In this document: positions 41,248 to 50,135 of the stretch, one piece after another
Layout: every line of letters starts with the position of its first letter
How positions within the stretch are numbered: the stretch's first letter is position 1
Source: Bdellovibrionales bacterium
GTDB lineage: Bacteria; Bdellovibrionota; Bdellovibrionia; Bdellovibrionales; JAMPXM01
Assembly (NCBI GenBank): GCA_016713885.1
Contig: JADJOF010000002.1
Coordinates: 372,001 to 436,000, forward strand
DNA length: 64,000 nt
Reading direction: 5' to 3'
Notes under the pieces: generated by a model
What the model was told of the DNA's origin: nothing
Database searches by the model: none
Seen by the model: only the letters and a program-made list of their open reading frames with translations
Made by a program: the position numbers and the translations under genes

Positions 41248-42219
41248 CTAGTCAAACAGCGAACTGACCGAGGCGTTGCCGTAGATGCGTTGAATTGCTT
41301 CGGCGACAACGGGCGCAACCGAGATCACTTCGATCTTGCCGCTCGCAGCGGCGCGCTCACTCAGCGGAATTGTATCGGTGACAAGCACTTTTTCAATCCC
41401 GCACTCGGTGAGGCGAGTGATCGCGGGGCCTGAGAGAACCGCGTGGCTGGCGACAGCGAACACGCGTTTGGCGCCGTTTTTCAAAAGGCTTTGTACGGCC
41501 TGTGTGAGTGTGCCGGCGGTATCAATCATGTCGTCGACGATGATCGCTGTTTTGTCGCGAACATCGCCGATCAAGTGAAGCGCTTTTGCTTCATTCGGGC
41601 CAGAGCGTCGCTTATCGATGATTGCAAGTGAAGCCTCGATGCGTTTGGCGAAGGCGCGTGTGCGCTCGACACCTCCGGCGTCTGGAGAAACCGCGACGAA
41701 CTCCTCACCGGTTCCCCACTTTTCTCGGAAAGCGCGAGCGAGAGTTGGTGTTGCAAACAAGTGATCGACCGGAACGTTAAAGAAGCCCTGAATCTGTGCT
41801 GCGTGCAGGTCGACGCAGACGATGCGTGTGGCTCCGGCTGAGGTGATGAGATCAGCCATGCACTTTGCTGAAATCGGCGCGCGCGGAGCGACCTTGCGAT
41901 CTTGTCTGGCGTAGCCGTAGTAGGGGAGAACAGCCGTGATCTGTCTTGCTGATGCGCGCTTCAACGCATCGAGAATCAAGAACAGCTCCATGTAGTTTTC
42001 ATTCACCGGTGGGCAGGTCGACTGAATGACGAAGACGCTGTCGCCGCGAACGGACTCGTGAATCTCCACTTGGATTTCGCCATCGGCGAAGCGCTTGATA
42101 TCGCAGTAGCCAAGATTCACGCCGGCGTGTTGCGCCACTTTTTCGGCAAAGCCGCGGTTGGAGTTTCGTGAAAAAATCTTGAGACCTGACTTCTGACTCG
42201 GATTGATCAGTTGGCTCAT
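41248..42219 (-). CDS. prs: Ribose-phosphate pyrophosphokinase
   Basis: A 323-residue cytoplasmic enzyme making PRPP from ribose-5-phosphate and ATP. KRFADGEIQVEIHESVRGDSVFVIQST, RIVCVDLHAAQIQGFF (the metal/ATP site) and the PRPP-binding loop AIIVDDMIDTAGTLTQAV are all present. ATG at 42219 is used because AGGAG lies ahead. It sits in the conserved prs-rplY-pth-ychF order, with one extra gene between prs and rplY. Confidence 0.96.
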   Translation of the reverse strand: MSQLINPSQKSGLKIFSRNSNRGFAEKVAQHAGVNLGYCDIKRFADGEIQVEIHESVRGDSVFVIQSTCPPVNENYMELFLILDALKRASARQITAVLPYYGYARQDRKVAPRAPISAKCMADLITSAGATRIVCVDLHAAQIQGFFNVPVDHLFATPTLARAFREKWGTGEEFVAVSPDAGGVERTRAFAKRIEASLAIIDKRRSGPNEAKALHLIGDVRDKTAIIVDDMIDTAGTLTQAVQSLLKNGAKRVFAVASHAVLSGPAITRLTECGIEKVLVTDTIPLSERAAASGKIEVISVAPVVAEAIQRIYGNASVSSLFD

Positions 42220-42303
42220 TCGCAAGCTCCTGGTCACGGCGGCTTTGGGGGTTGCGATGAGCCTAACCAGATCGGTGCGGCCTTGTCTATGAAAGCGGAC
42301 GAA

Positions 42304-42909
42304 TCAAACCAACTTCGTGGTCAGGAGCTCAAGCAGTTTGTTCGTCGCTTGAGAGCGGTGCGACACCTTGTTTTTATAGGCAATACCGAGCTCGGCCAGG
42401 GTCTTGGTTTCGCCTTCTGGAATAAAAACACTGTCGTATCCAAAGCCGTTACGGCCCACTTCGTTCTTCGCGATCGTGCCCTTGAGCTCACCGTCAAAAA
42501 GATGCTCTTGGCCCTCTGGGTCAAAGACCACCATTTGGCACAAGAAAGAGGCATTCCGGTTTGCCAGCTGCTTGAGGCCCATGATCTTGAGGAGTTTGAC
42601 GCGGTTTTCAAAGTCCGAGGCCTTAGGGCCTGCATAGCGAGCCGAGTGCACTCCCGGAAGTCCGTTCATGCCCTCAACGGCCAGACCCGAGTCCTCGGCC
42701 ACGATCCACTCGCGCGGCTGCATGGCCTTAAGCGAGCGGGCTTTGATGCGAGCGTTATCAAGAAACGTCGCGCCAGTCTCTTCGGGGGGATAGTACGTGG
42801 CAAGATCGCCAAGTGTTTTCACTTTGAGCCCCTTTTTGATCAGCGGCTCGAGCAGCATTTCAAATTCGAGAACTTTTCCACGATTCGTAGTGGCAAGCCA
42901 GATATCCAT
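42304..42909 (-). CDS. rdgB: dITP/XTP pyrophosphatase (RdgB/HAM1)
   Basis: A 201-residue enzyme that removes non-canonical purine nucleotides (ITP, XTP) by hydrolysis to the monophosphate. WLATTNRGKVLEFEMLL, EETGATFLDNARIKA, VAEDSGLAVEGMNGLPGVHSARYAG and GRNGFGYDSVFIPEG are the HAM1 motifs; SHRSQA ends the domain. It lies 47 bp after rph, the usual neighbour, and 84 bp before prs. Confidence 0.96.
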   Translation of the reverse strand: MDIWLATTNRGKVLEFEMLLEPLIKKGLKVKTLGDLATYYPPEETGATFLDNARIKARSLKAMQPREWIVAEDSGLAVEGMNGLPGVHSARYAGPKASDFENRVKLLKIMGLKQLANRNASFLCQMVVFDPEGQEHLFDGELKGTIAKNEVGRNGFGYDSVFIPEGETKTLAELGIAYKNKVSHRSQATNKLLELLTTKLV

Positions 42910-42956
42910 TCGCGAACTCCATCACTGGGGCTATGCCCTTGCTACGGTTACTGCAG

Positions 42957-43706
42957 TTACTGCGGTTTAAAAGCCAAATAGGGTCCAACGATTTTCGCTT
43001 GCTCGAGAAAGAGCGAGCGGCAGCCTTGAGCAGCGAGTTCCAAAACCGAATCGAGCTCAGCGCGCGAAAATGGCGCGGCCTCGGCCGTGCCCTGAACTTC
43101 GACGAAGCGATTGTCGCCGGTCATGACGAGATTCATGTCGGTTGAGATTTTCACATCCTCTTCATAGCAGAGATCAAGAAGAGGTGTTCCGCCATCAAGA
43201 CCGACGCTTACGGCTGCAACATAGTGCGTGAGTGGCTGTGCGTTTGGAGCCAGGAGGCCAGCGAGTTTCAATTTTGCAATCGCGAGTGCCAAGGCAACGA
43301 AGCCACCGGTGATGGCCGCGGTGCGGGTTCCGCCATCGGCTTGGATGACATCGCAGTCGACGGTGATCTGTCGCTCGCCAATCGCTTTCAAATCAACGGC
43401 GGCGCGAAGAGAGCGTGCGATCAGGCGCGAGATCTCTTGGCTTCGACCACTCGATGTCGCTTTTTCGCGCGAGATGCGAGTGTGTGTGGAGCGCGGGAGC
43501 ATTCCATATTCGGCGGTGACCCACCCTTTGCCGCCTCCCTGTAACCATTTTGGGATATTGGGTTCAACAGAAGCGGTGCAGAGCACATGCGTGTCGCCCA
43601 TTTGAATGAGCGCTGAACCCTCGGCGTGCTTAGTTGGGTTTGGAGTAATCGTGACTTTGCGAAGCTGAGCAGCACTTCGCCCATCGAATCGTTTTTTTGT
43701 TTCCAT
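42957..43706 (-). CDS. rph: Ribonuclease PH
   Basis: A 249-residue phosphorolytic 3'-5' exoribonuclease that trims tRNA precursors. RFDGRSAAQLRKVTI, ALIQMGDTHVLCTASVE, GWVTAEYGMLPRSTHTR, DCDVIQADGGTRTAAITGG and DLCYEEDVKISTDMNLVMTG are typical. The ATG at 43706 (METKKRF) is preferred because AAGG lies nine bases upstream; ATG 43712 is possible. It is the first gene of the run rph, rdgB, prs. The IS481 element begins about 150 bp upstream of its start. Confidence 0.95.
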   Translation of the reverse strand: METKKRFDGRSAAQLRKVTITPNPTKHAEGSALIQMGDTHVLCTASVEPNIPKWLQGGGKGWVTAEYGMLPRSTHTRISREKATSSGRSQEISRLIARSLRAAVDLKAIGERQITVDCDVIQADGGTRTAAITGGFVALALAIAKLKLAGLLAPNAQPLTHYVAAVSVGLDGGTPLLDLCYEEDVKISTDMNLVMTGDNRFVEVQGTAEAAPFSRAELDSVLELAAQGCRSLFLEQAKIVGPYLAFKPQ

Positions 43707-44466
43707 TTGCATGGACCTTATGGCGGCAGGGCTGCGGATGTCCAGGCCGTTCCGCGGTTTGGGGCGCGATTTCAAGGGACCTGGTCGCAATTTCCGCCGT
43801 TCCTGACCGCGGAGGGGCTTTCTGCGGCCACCGACACTGTCGGGTTCGTACTATTGTGTGCAAATCAAAACATCGCTTACAGATTAGAGCGACACATGGT
43901 TTACACTTTTTTTACTCTTTCCTCTAGTAAACTTGTTGGTTTTCTCATCGAGAGTGCCAAGCAGTATGGGACCGAAAGCGAAGGCCCACTTCCTCTTTCC
44001 GTTCGAGTACACATCGACAAACTCATCAGCCAGAGCCGGACTAAATGTTAACTTTTTACCGTTGAATTCGCCGTTACCGTGGCGATCAACAAAGACGAAG
44101 TCGAGACCAAATTTTGGAAAGCCATGCTCCATGTTGTGAGCCCGATACTCTTTCATCGATGGAACATAGACTTCGCTTGGAGTTTTGTTCTCAAGTGCCT
44201 GGTGTGGTCGCTGCTCATTGAATTCTTTGACGAATTTTTTGAACTTTGAGTTCTGACCCCAGAACGTTGTTGCGGGCCGCTCACAAGCTTCTTTCTTGAG
44301 TGTCCGATGCATGTGCTGTGGCGAGCCCGGTTCGATGCGTTCATGTCTTATGCCGAGCTTGATCCACCAAACACTCAGTTTTGTAAGGCCACCTAGGCCA
44401 GTTGATGCAAATGGAGTCCCATTGTCCGAGCGGATCGACTCTGGCAGGCCATAGGTTCTAAAAACT

Positions 44467-46147
44467 GTAACCATTCAGACGTTCTCGTCTTAGAAATCAT
44501 TTTCCATATCGACATCTATCTGCTTGAATTTCATTCGAGTGGAATGGATTTCGACTCTTTGGGAGATGTCCCAACTTCAGCAGTATCGTTACTTCAAAAA
44601 GCACGAGAAGCGTGTTCAAAAGCTTTTGAAAAAACAGGCTTCGCTAACAGGCCCATCTCCAGACCTCGATCTTTTCTACGACTTGCTCGCTGGCTACAAA
44701 ATCATCGAAGGCCTCTTTCATGAGCATGATACCCAAGTCAAAACACAAATTGAGCAGCTTCAAAACCGCGTGCGCGAACTTGAAAAGCAGCTCAGCCTAG
44801 GGCCGGAGAACTCTCACAAACCTCCGTCGACAAGTCGGTTTAAGAAAATTAAAAATCAGCGCGTGAAGTCCGGAAAAAAACCAGGTGGGCAAAAAGGTCA
44901 TCGGGGCACAGCTCCCGAGCTCGAAGCTCACCCAGACGCCGTGGTTCGTTACGAACCACAAAAGTGTCGTGAATGCGGTCGTCCGCTTAAGAAGGTTCCA
45001 GACTCCGAAGTGCAATGCTGGCAAGTGGTCGACATAAAAGACGGCAAATCATTTGTGACCGAGCATCAGCGTGTCACGAAATTCTGTCCGGACTGTGGCG
45101 AAATGAGTCGCGGCGATCTTCCGAACGAATCACCCTGGCGTCACGCGAGAAAAACGTTCGGCCCCGCAGTGAAGTCGGTGGCGCTCTACTTTGTAGGGTA
45201 TCAATTGGTGCCGGTTGCTCGCACTCAAGAAATTATGTCTGACTTGTTTGGCGTGCGACTTAGCCAAGGAACGCTCTGCAATTTCATGAGTGATGTTTCT
45301 AAAAAACTGAAGAGCTGGGAAATCAGCGTTAAATCACAGCTTATAAGAAGCACCATTTTGCACGTCGATGAGACCGGAATACGATGCGCAAAAAGAGGTG
45401 ACTGGGCTCACGTCGTTTCAAATGAAAAGCTCACACTTCTCGCTCATCATGAATCTCGTGGTGCAATCGCTCAGAAAGATATCGGGGTTTTGCCTGAGTA
45501 TCGAGGGCATCTCGTAAGAGATGGCTTTAAAAGCTATGATCAGTTTGATGCCTGCAGCCCATTCGTTTTGTAACGCCCACATTCTGCGAGAACTAAAGTT
45601 CCTTAGCGAAGAAGAGAATCTGAAATGGGCAGCAGAACTTGCAACTTTCTTAAAGAAAACTCTCAAACAGGTTCACGATGGCCGAAAGTCAAAAGGCCTT
45701 TCGCGAACGGACAATCGCAGATTACCGGGCGATCCTTCGCGAAGGTTTTTCTGAATGTGGATTTAAGCACGAGTGGAAGGGCGGCCGCCAGACGGGTTTA
45801 AAAACGACTACGATCGTGGGAAGCGATTCAAGGTCCCCATTTTCAAACGACGAAAACTCTCGAAGGCCATGAACCTTTTGGTGCGTCTTCGCGACCATCT
45901 GGAACAGATTTTGTCGTTCGCCCTCCGTCCGCGCGTGCCCTTTACAAACAACCAGGCCGAGCGTGATTTGCGAATGCTCAAAGTGAAAGAAAAATATCCG
46001 GATGCTTTCGCGGAGCTTCGATGGCGCGAGATTTTCTACGCTTTCGATCCTTTATCAGCACTCTTCAAAAACAAGAACTCCACCTACTCGACAACATTTA
46101 TCTCGTGCACGTGATCGATATTTAGGCGATGAAGTCTGAATGGTTAC
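44467..46147 (+). mobile_element. IS66-type (ISBst12-like) insertion sequence
   Basis: A 1681-bp element with terminal inverted repeats GTAACCATTCAGAC (44467-44480, and its complement at 46134-46147). The duplicated target TAAAAACT flanks it at 44459-44466 and 46148-46155; eight bases is the IS66 family value. It encodes only a TnpC-type transposase, with no tnpA or tnpB, which is the ISBst12 subgroup layout. It sits inside an IS481-type transposase gene in the opposite orientation. Confidence 0.88.
44524..46125 (+). pseudogene. IS66-family transposase (TnpC), several frame breaks
   Basis: The N-terminal half has the IS66 leucine-rich coiled start, LSLGPENSHKPPSTSR, KKPGGQKGHRGT and a four-Cys zinc segment (KCRECGRPL ... 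FCPDCGEM). The catalytic part has VDETGIR (first Asp), RDGFKSYDQFD, NAHILREL and VPFTNNQAERDLRM (Glu region). The frame shifts near 45553, 45680, 45780 and 46043; with the last repaired by one T the C-terminus reads RSFISTLQKQELHLLDNIYL and stops at 46125. The ATG at 44566 is an alternative start. Breaks may be true decay or homopolymer errors. Confidence 0.85.
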
Positions 46148-46877
46148 TAAAAACTTTCTCCATCGCTTTGCCGACTTCGATAAGCTCAGTCGATCGCATC
46201 GGCACACAACAGAGGATAAATCGACTATAGGCATCGGTGATCGTCAGAGGGTAGATCGTTGTTCCATCAAGCGTTTTGAAATGCCCCTTAAAATCCACGC
46301 ACCAAAGCTGATTCGGGGCTGTCACCTCGGCAAAGGGCTTTGTGTAGGGCGGCGTTTTAACCCGGCGCTTGCGAGGCTTGATCAGGCCGTTTCGTTTCAA
46401 GATACGTCCTGCCGTACTAATCGTCGGCCACTTACGCCGGTGGTCCTTCGCTAAGCGGGCCAAAATCTTCTCTGGCCCCCATGTCGGATGAGCTTTCCGG
46501 CTTTCGCAGATCAAAAACTCAAGCTCAGGTTTGGTTTTCCGACGAACATTGTGCGGAGCTCGGGATCTGTCTTTCAGTGCCCGCGGCTCTCTGATATCCG
46601 AATATCGCTTCCACCACTTATATCCCGTCGGCCGACTGATTCCAAATTCCTGACACAACGACATAAATGATCTTTCGTTCTTCTGAACTTCCACGATAAA
46701 CTTAAATCTCTCTTCTTCCATATGGCAGACCCTCCAAGGCATCGGTCCTCCTCCGTGAAGGCCGCTTGTCTCTGTAGTCGCTGTCAACCATGTCTCGACA
46801 ATGTGTAAACCATGTTATGCACACAAACTGTAAACCATGTACCAGGTTAGTACCATTGACCTTCTTTTTCTTCTAAC

Positions 46878-46895
46878 GTAGACCCTCGGTCACCA
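46878..46895 (+). repeat. Conserved 18-nt element upstream of Y1 transposase (copy 2)
   Basis: GTAGACCCTCGGTCACCA, identical to the element before the intact Y1 gene at 20.9 kb, and 19 bases before the start of this copy. The sequence around it is otherwise different, so the 18 bases appear selected or moved together with the gene. Confidence 0.65.
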
Positions 46896-47180
46896 TGAAC
46901 AGTCGGGAGATCCTATGAGACGAAAACAAATCACATTTCATGGCTTTCCAGAGAAAGAGCGCGCCTTCTCTCCAGGAAAGCGAACCACACGGGCATCGCG
47001 TAGGTACCGGCCGGTCGCGACCAAAGAGGCGATGCACCTGGTATTAAGAAGTGATCGTGCACGTGGAGCGAAATCACTCCTAAAATATGACAGCGTTGTT
47101 CGTGCAGTGATCGCAAAAATTGCAAGTCGCAACGGCGTTCGCATTTACCGCATCGTGAACGCAGGGAATCACCTGCACAT

Positions 47181-48588
47181 CAATGCCGTTCGGTTAGCGG
47201 CATAAGCGTTTGATTTTGCGATGATGGCGAGAGAAAATTTGCGGGTACGTGGTGAAACTCGTACGCAACATTTTAAAAGGATTGAAAATGACACGCACGC
47301 GCCGACCCGCAGCATTATATTCCCTCGCTTACCTAGCAAGTTCAAGCGTTGCCACGCTACGCAAAAACATTTTCTCTCTCGCTCTAGAAAATTTGATCCG
47401 CGGAAAATGTTTCTCTCCGTGCTGGAACTTTCCGCTTCGACGAATTGCGATGGCTATCATCGCGCTCTTCAAAAGACATGGAAAAACAGCGGACTTAAGG
47501 CCGAACAAACTCCATCAAAAAGTTCGCTTTCCGAAGCGAGGAAGAAAGTTTCGTACGAGTTTTTCGAAGAGATTTTCAACGACGACTTGGATACCAACAA
47601 TGAGTCTCACGAGCTCTATCGCGGTTTTCATATTTACGCGATCGACGGTGATCAGTTTGACCTTCCACGGGTGAAGACCTTTTAGCGAAAGGTCTTCACG
47701 GATATCCATCTTCAAAAACCAAAGAGACTCACTATCTAAAAATGTACACGACGCAAACGCTCGACGTCGTGAACGGAACAATTCGAAATTTTGAATTCTC
47801 GTCCAATCAGGACGAAGTGCATCTGGCCCAGTTAATGGTGCAGAAATATGAGAAAAACAGTATCTCAATTTATGACCGTCTCCATTGCGGTTATGATCTC
47901 TTTCGCGCGCATTAAGAAAATGAAAATTTCTTTATCGTGCGCGCGCGTGCGACGTCAAAGAAGGAAAAGGTCGTGGCGTCAAAAGCGAGGTGCGTGACTT
48001 TGCGAAATCCCTGGCCAGATCAAAGGAAATAATCTGGCGCATCCAACCCGGCGAGAGACGAATCAGTCCGGATCTAACGGTTCGTCTTGTGAAAATTAGG
48101 AATCCGAGCTCAAAGCAGGACATGGTGTTCGTTACCAACTTGTCGGCCAGTCAGTTTTCTACGAAGGAAATCGGGAAGCTTTACCGGCGTCGCTGGGAGA
48201 TTGAAACGTCGTTCAAAGAACTCACGTGCACACTCAAAATCGGTCAGTGGCATTCGAAGAGCTTAAACGGCATTCTGCAGGAAATATTCGCTCTTCTTTG
48301 GCTGGTGAACGTAACGCGGCGACAACTTAAAATCAGACGCGAATTGCTAGCTGTCGAGTATGAAAAATCAAACTTCAAATTGATAGTGGGCTTAGTCGTC
48401 GAAAACATCTGTTTGCTCCTGATGAAGAAGCACGACGACTTTTTCCTACTCATCAATCACTGGGCAAATCGAACAGTCGAGAGGCGAAGGCGTGATGCCA
48501 GAAGCTATGCGAGTCGTAAAACATCGCGGGCGCGAATACCCAACTCATAATTTGGTCTTAAGAAACGCTCGCTAACCGAACGGCATTG
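47181..48588 (+). mobile_element. IS4-family insertion sequence
   Basis: A 1408-bp element bounded by perfect 19-bp inverted repeats, CAATGCCGTTCGGTTAGCG at 47181-47199 and its complement at 48570-48588. The target ACCTGCACAT is duplicated at 47171-47180 and 48589-48598, the 10-bp size usual for this family. It carries one transposase frame (YREK type). Intact termini with an intact target duplication indicate a recent insertion into the Y1 transposase gene. Confidence 0.93.
47221..48550 (+). pseudogene. IS4-family DDE transposase, disrupted
   Basis: Three frame segments carry an IS4-type transposase: FDPRKMFLSVLELSAS and HIYAIDGDQFDLPR (first Asp), then AKGLHGYPSSKTKETHYLKM and ISIYDRLHCGYDLFRAH (second Asp), then YRRRWEIETSFKELTCTLK (the Y-R-E-K signature with the catalytic Glu). 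One G added near 47669-47671 and one A near 47981-47984 would join the frames; a TAA at 47913 remains as an in-frame stop. The start codon is not fixed; the conserved region begins near 47308. It is likely inactive as written. Confidence 0.85.
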
Positions 48589-48924
48589 ACCTGCACATCA
48601 CATTGAAACTTTCGAAGCAGTTTCTGTGGCACGGCTTTATCTCGGGCGTCACCGGCGGAATTGCGCGGGCTGTCGGATTTAAGCGCGACTCGGCAAAGCA
48701 GGGTTTTTGGAACTCGCGCCCCTTCACGCGGCTGATCAGCTGGGGGCAGGACTACAACGTCGTCAAAGATTATCATGTTTTGAATCAGCTCGAGGCCGAC
48801 GGCGTCGTCCCGCCCAGATCGCAAATGCTAAAGCCAGAGCGATGGCGGAATGTGGTGCAGGTCTTTTCTTAGAGGGGGTCTCGCGATTGCTGACTTCTCC
48901 GCTTTTCGTTGTTAGCAAGAGGTC

Positions 48925-49659
48925 ATGAACAAAATTGAGAAGGAACTCCGCTTTCTGAAAATCTACTCAGGCATGTTGACTGTCGGTTGCGCGCTGCTCT
49001 TTGTTTTTCTCTTTAGGGCCAACAGCACGAGAAGATTTGAGGAGATTGAAGTCGAGCGGATCAACATTGTCGAAGCCGACGGCCGGTTGAGAATGGTGAT
49101 CTCGAATCAACAGCGTCAGCATCCCGGCTCGATGGATGGAGTCACTTACGAAGAGCGCATTGGGAAAAGACCTTCGGGCTTGATGTTTTTCAACGAGAAG
49201 GGCGACGAGGTCGGAGGATTGGTTTTTGATGGCGGTACTGGGAAGGGGCAGGGCGGATCGCTCACATTCGATAAGTTTAGAGGGGACCAAACAATTCAGT
49301 TCATTCACGATGAAGAGCCAAATGAAAGCTACTTTGCAGGAATGAAAATGAACGATCAGAACATGCCCTTGAATGAGTTGGTGGAGAGACAAAGAGAAAT
49401 TTCCAAGCTTCCGACAAAAGACGCGCAAGACCAGGCGTGGCAGTCTTTGCGCGAAGAGGGACGGCTTATGACCGAGCGGCTTAGAATTGGAAAGGACTAC
49501 GATAAGTCAGCGGTCATCAAAATGAAGGATGCGACCGGAAAGGTCCGAATCGAGCTGAAGGTTGAGGCTGGAGGTCATCCCAAGATGAGTTTCTTGGATG
49601 AGAGCGGCAAGGTTATCTATAGGCTTCCACCCGCGGGTGCAAACAAGGCCGCGCTGTAA
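48925..49659 (+). CDS. Single-pass membrane-anchored beta-rich protein
   Basis: A 244-residue protein with a short cytoplasmic N-terminus, one membrane helix (MLTVGCALLFVFLFRA, residues 17-32), then a soluble part with RFEEIEVERINIVEADGRLRMVISN and PSGLMFFNEKGDEVGGLVFDG. I recall this RINIVE-DG-RMVISN / GLMFFN-GDE-GGL pattern from a widespread uncharacterised protein family. The C-terminal SFLDESGKVIYRLPP repeats the strand-turn pattern. It begins directly after the mobile-element island and is not disturbed by it. Function unknown. Confidence 0.75.
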   Translation: MNKIEKELRFLKIYSGMLTVGCALLFVFLFRANSTRRFEEIEVERINIVEADGRLRMVISNQQRQHPGSMDGVTYEERIGKRPSGLMFFNEKGDEVGGLVFDGGTGKGQGGSLTFDKFRGDQTIQFIHDEEPNESYFAGMKMNDQNMPLNELVERQREISKLPTKDAQDQAWQSLREEGRLMTERLRIGKDYDKSAVIKMKDATGKVRIELKVEAGGHPKMSFLDESGKVIYRLPPAGANKAAL

Positions 49660-49730
49660 AGTCTGAACGCTCAAAAAAGTGATGCCCGCAAAGCTCTTGC
49701 CTGCCGCTATCGAAAGCAGTAACTCTTCTC

Positions 49731-49744
49731 ACCGCGAAAGCGGT
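49731..49744 (+). promoter_or_regulatory. GNRA-tetraloop hairpin in the queD leader
   Basis: ACCGC-GAAA-GCGGT (49731-49744) is a perfect 5-bp stem with a GAAA loop, 24 bases ahead of the queD start. A preQ1 riboswitch consensus could not be recognised around it, so only the hairpin is claimed. Confidence 0.3.
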
Positions 49745-49767
49745 ACCGGCGACAAGGGGAGTGAGTG

Positions 49768-50127
49768 ATGCAGATTTTTAAAGAGTTCACGTTTGAGGCT
49801 GCGCATCGTCTGCCAAATGTCCCCGCCGGTCACAAGTGCTCGCGTCTCCACGGTCACTCGTTTCACGTTGCTCTCTATGTCGAGGGCCCAGTGGGCGATC
49901 ACTCCGGCTGGGTCATGGACTTTTCGGATGTGAAGACGGCTTTTAAGCCGCTTTACGTTCAGCTTGATCACAATTATTTGAATGACATCGATGGGCTTTC
50001 AAATCCCACGAGCGAAAACATCGCGCGATGGATCTGGAAGAATCTCAAACCTGCGCTTCCGCAGCTCGCGAAGATCGTCATTCGCGAAACCTGCACCTCG
50101 GGCTGCGTTTACGACGGCCGAGACTAA
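49768..50127 (+). CDS. queD: 6-carboxytetrahydropterin synthase QueD
   Basis: A 119-residue 6-pyruvoyl-tetrahydropterin synthase family enzyme, which makes 6-carboxy-5,6,7,8-tetrahydropterin from dihydroneopterin triphosphate in queuosine synthesis. FTFEAAHRLPNV, KCSRLHGHSFHVALYVEG (the Cys and zinc-binding His residues), VMDFSDVK, LDHNYLND and NPTSENIARWI are all family motifs. ATG 49768 is preferred over GTG 49765 because GGGGAG lies at a good distance. No other queuosine gene is adjacent. Confidence 0.94.
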   Translation: MQIFKEFTFEAAHRLPNVPAGHKCSRLHGHSFHVALYVEGPVGDHSGWVMDFSDVKTAFKPLYVQLDHNYLNDIDGLSNPTSENIARWIWKNLKPALPQLAKIVIRETCTSGCVYDGRD

Positions 50128-50135
50128 CGCGGGCC

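Larger units (their letters stand above)
43884..46742 (-). pseudogene. IS481-type transposase, interrupted
   Basis: The N-terminal part (46742-46148) starts MPWRVC and has LCQEFGISRPTGYKWWKRYS (helix-turn-helix) and the integrase strand QLWCVDFKGHF with the first catalytic Asp. The C-terminal part (44458-43884) resumes with RTYGLPESIRSDNGTPFAS (second Asp region) and ends with FNEQRPHQALENKTPSEVY. The 1.7-kb insert at 44459-46147 splits it; deleting the insert with one copy of the 8-bp duplication leaves 1170 bases in one frame (389 residues, reading GKAMEKVFRTYGLP). The host frame itself was intact when hit. Confidence 0.88.
43855..46825 (-). mobile_element. IS481-type element, split by an IS66-type element
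   Basis: The ends are tentatively TGTGTGCA (43855-43862) and TGCACACA (46818-46825). Subterminal copies of GTAAACCATGT lie at both ends (inverted at about 43892; direct near 46805 and 46829), as expected for transposase binding. Without the inserted element the unit is about 1.28 kb, a normal size for IS481. No target duplication is obvious, so the outer boundaries are uncertain. It carries one transposase frame, interrupted after codon 198. Confidence 0.55.
46915..48872 (+). pseudogene. Y1 transposase (RayT type), split by an IS4-type element
   Basis: Codons before 47180 encode RRKQITFHGFPEKERAFSPG through NAGNHLH (HUH motif region); after 48599 the frame resumes with ITLKLSKQFLWHGFISGVTGG and ends PERWRNVVQVFS. 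Joining 46915-47180 to 48599-48872 gives 540 bases in one frame, 179 residues, very like the intact gene at 20387-20923 (178 residues), with matching DYNVVKDYH tyrosine helix. The gene is inactivated by the insertion, which split it within the HUH motif. Confidence 0.88.

Noticed and set aside
42211..42981. Plus-strand frame antisense to rdgB
   Set aside because: rdgB carries all HAM1 motifs; the antisense frame is a shadow.
49660..49767. PreQ1 riboswitch ahead of queD
   Set aside because: The leader lacks the short conserved preQ1 core that I could recognise; only a GNRA hairpin is visible.
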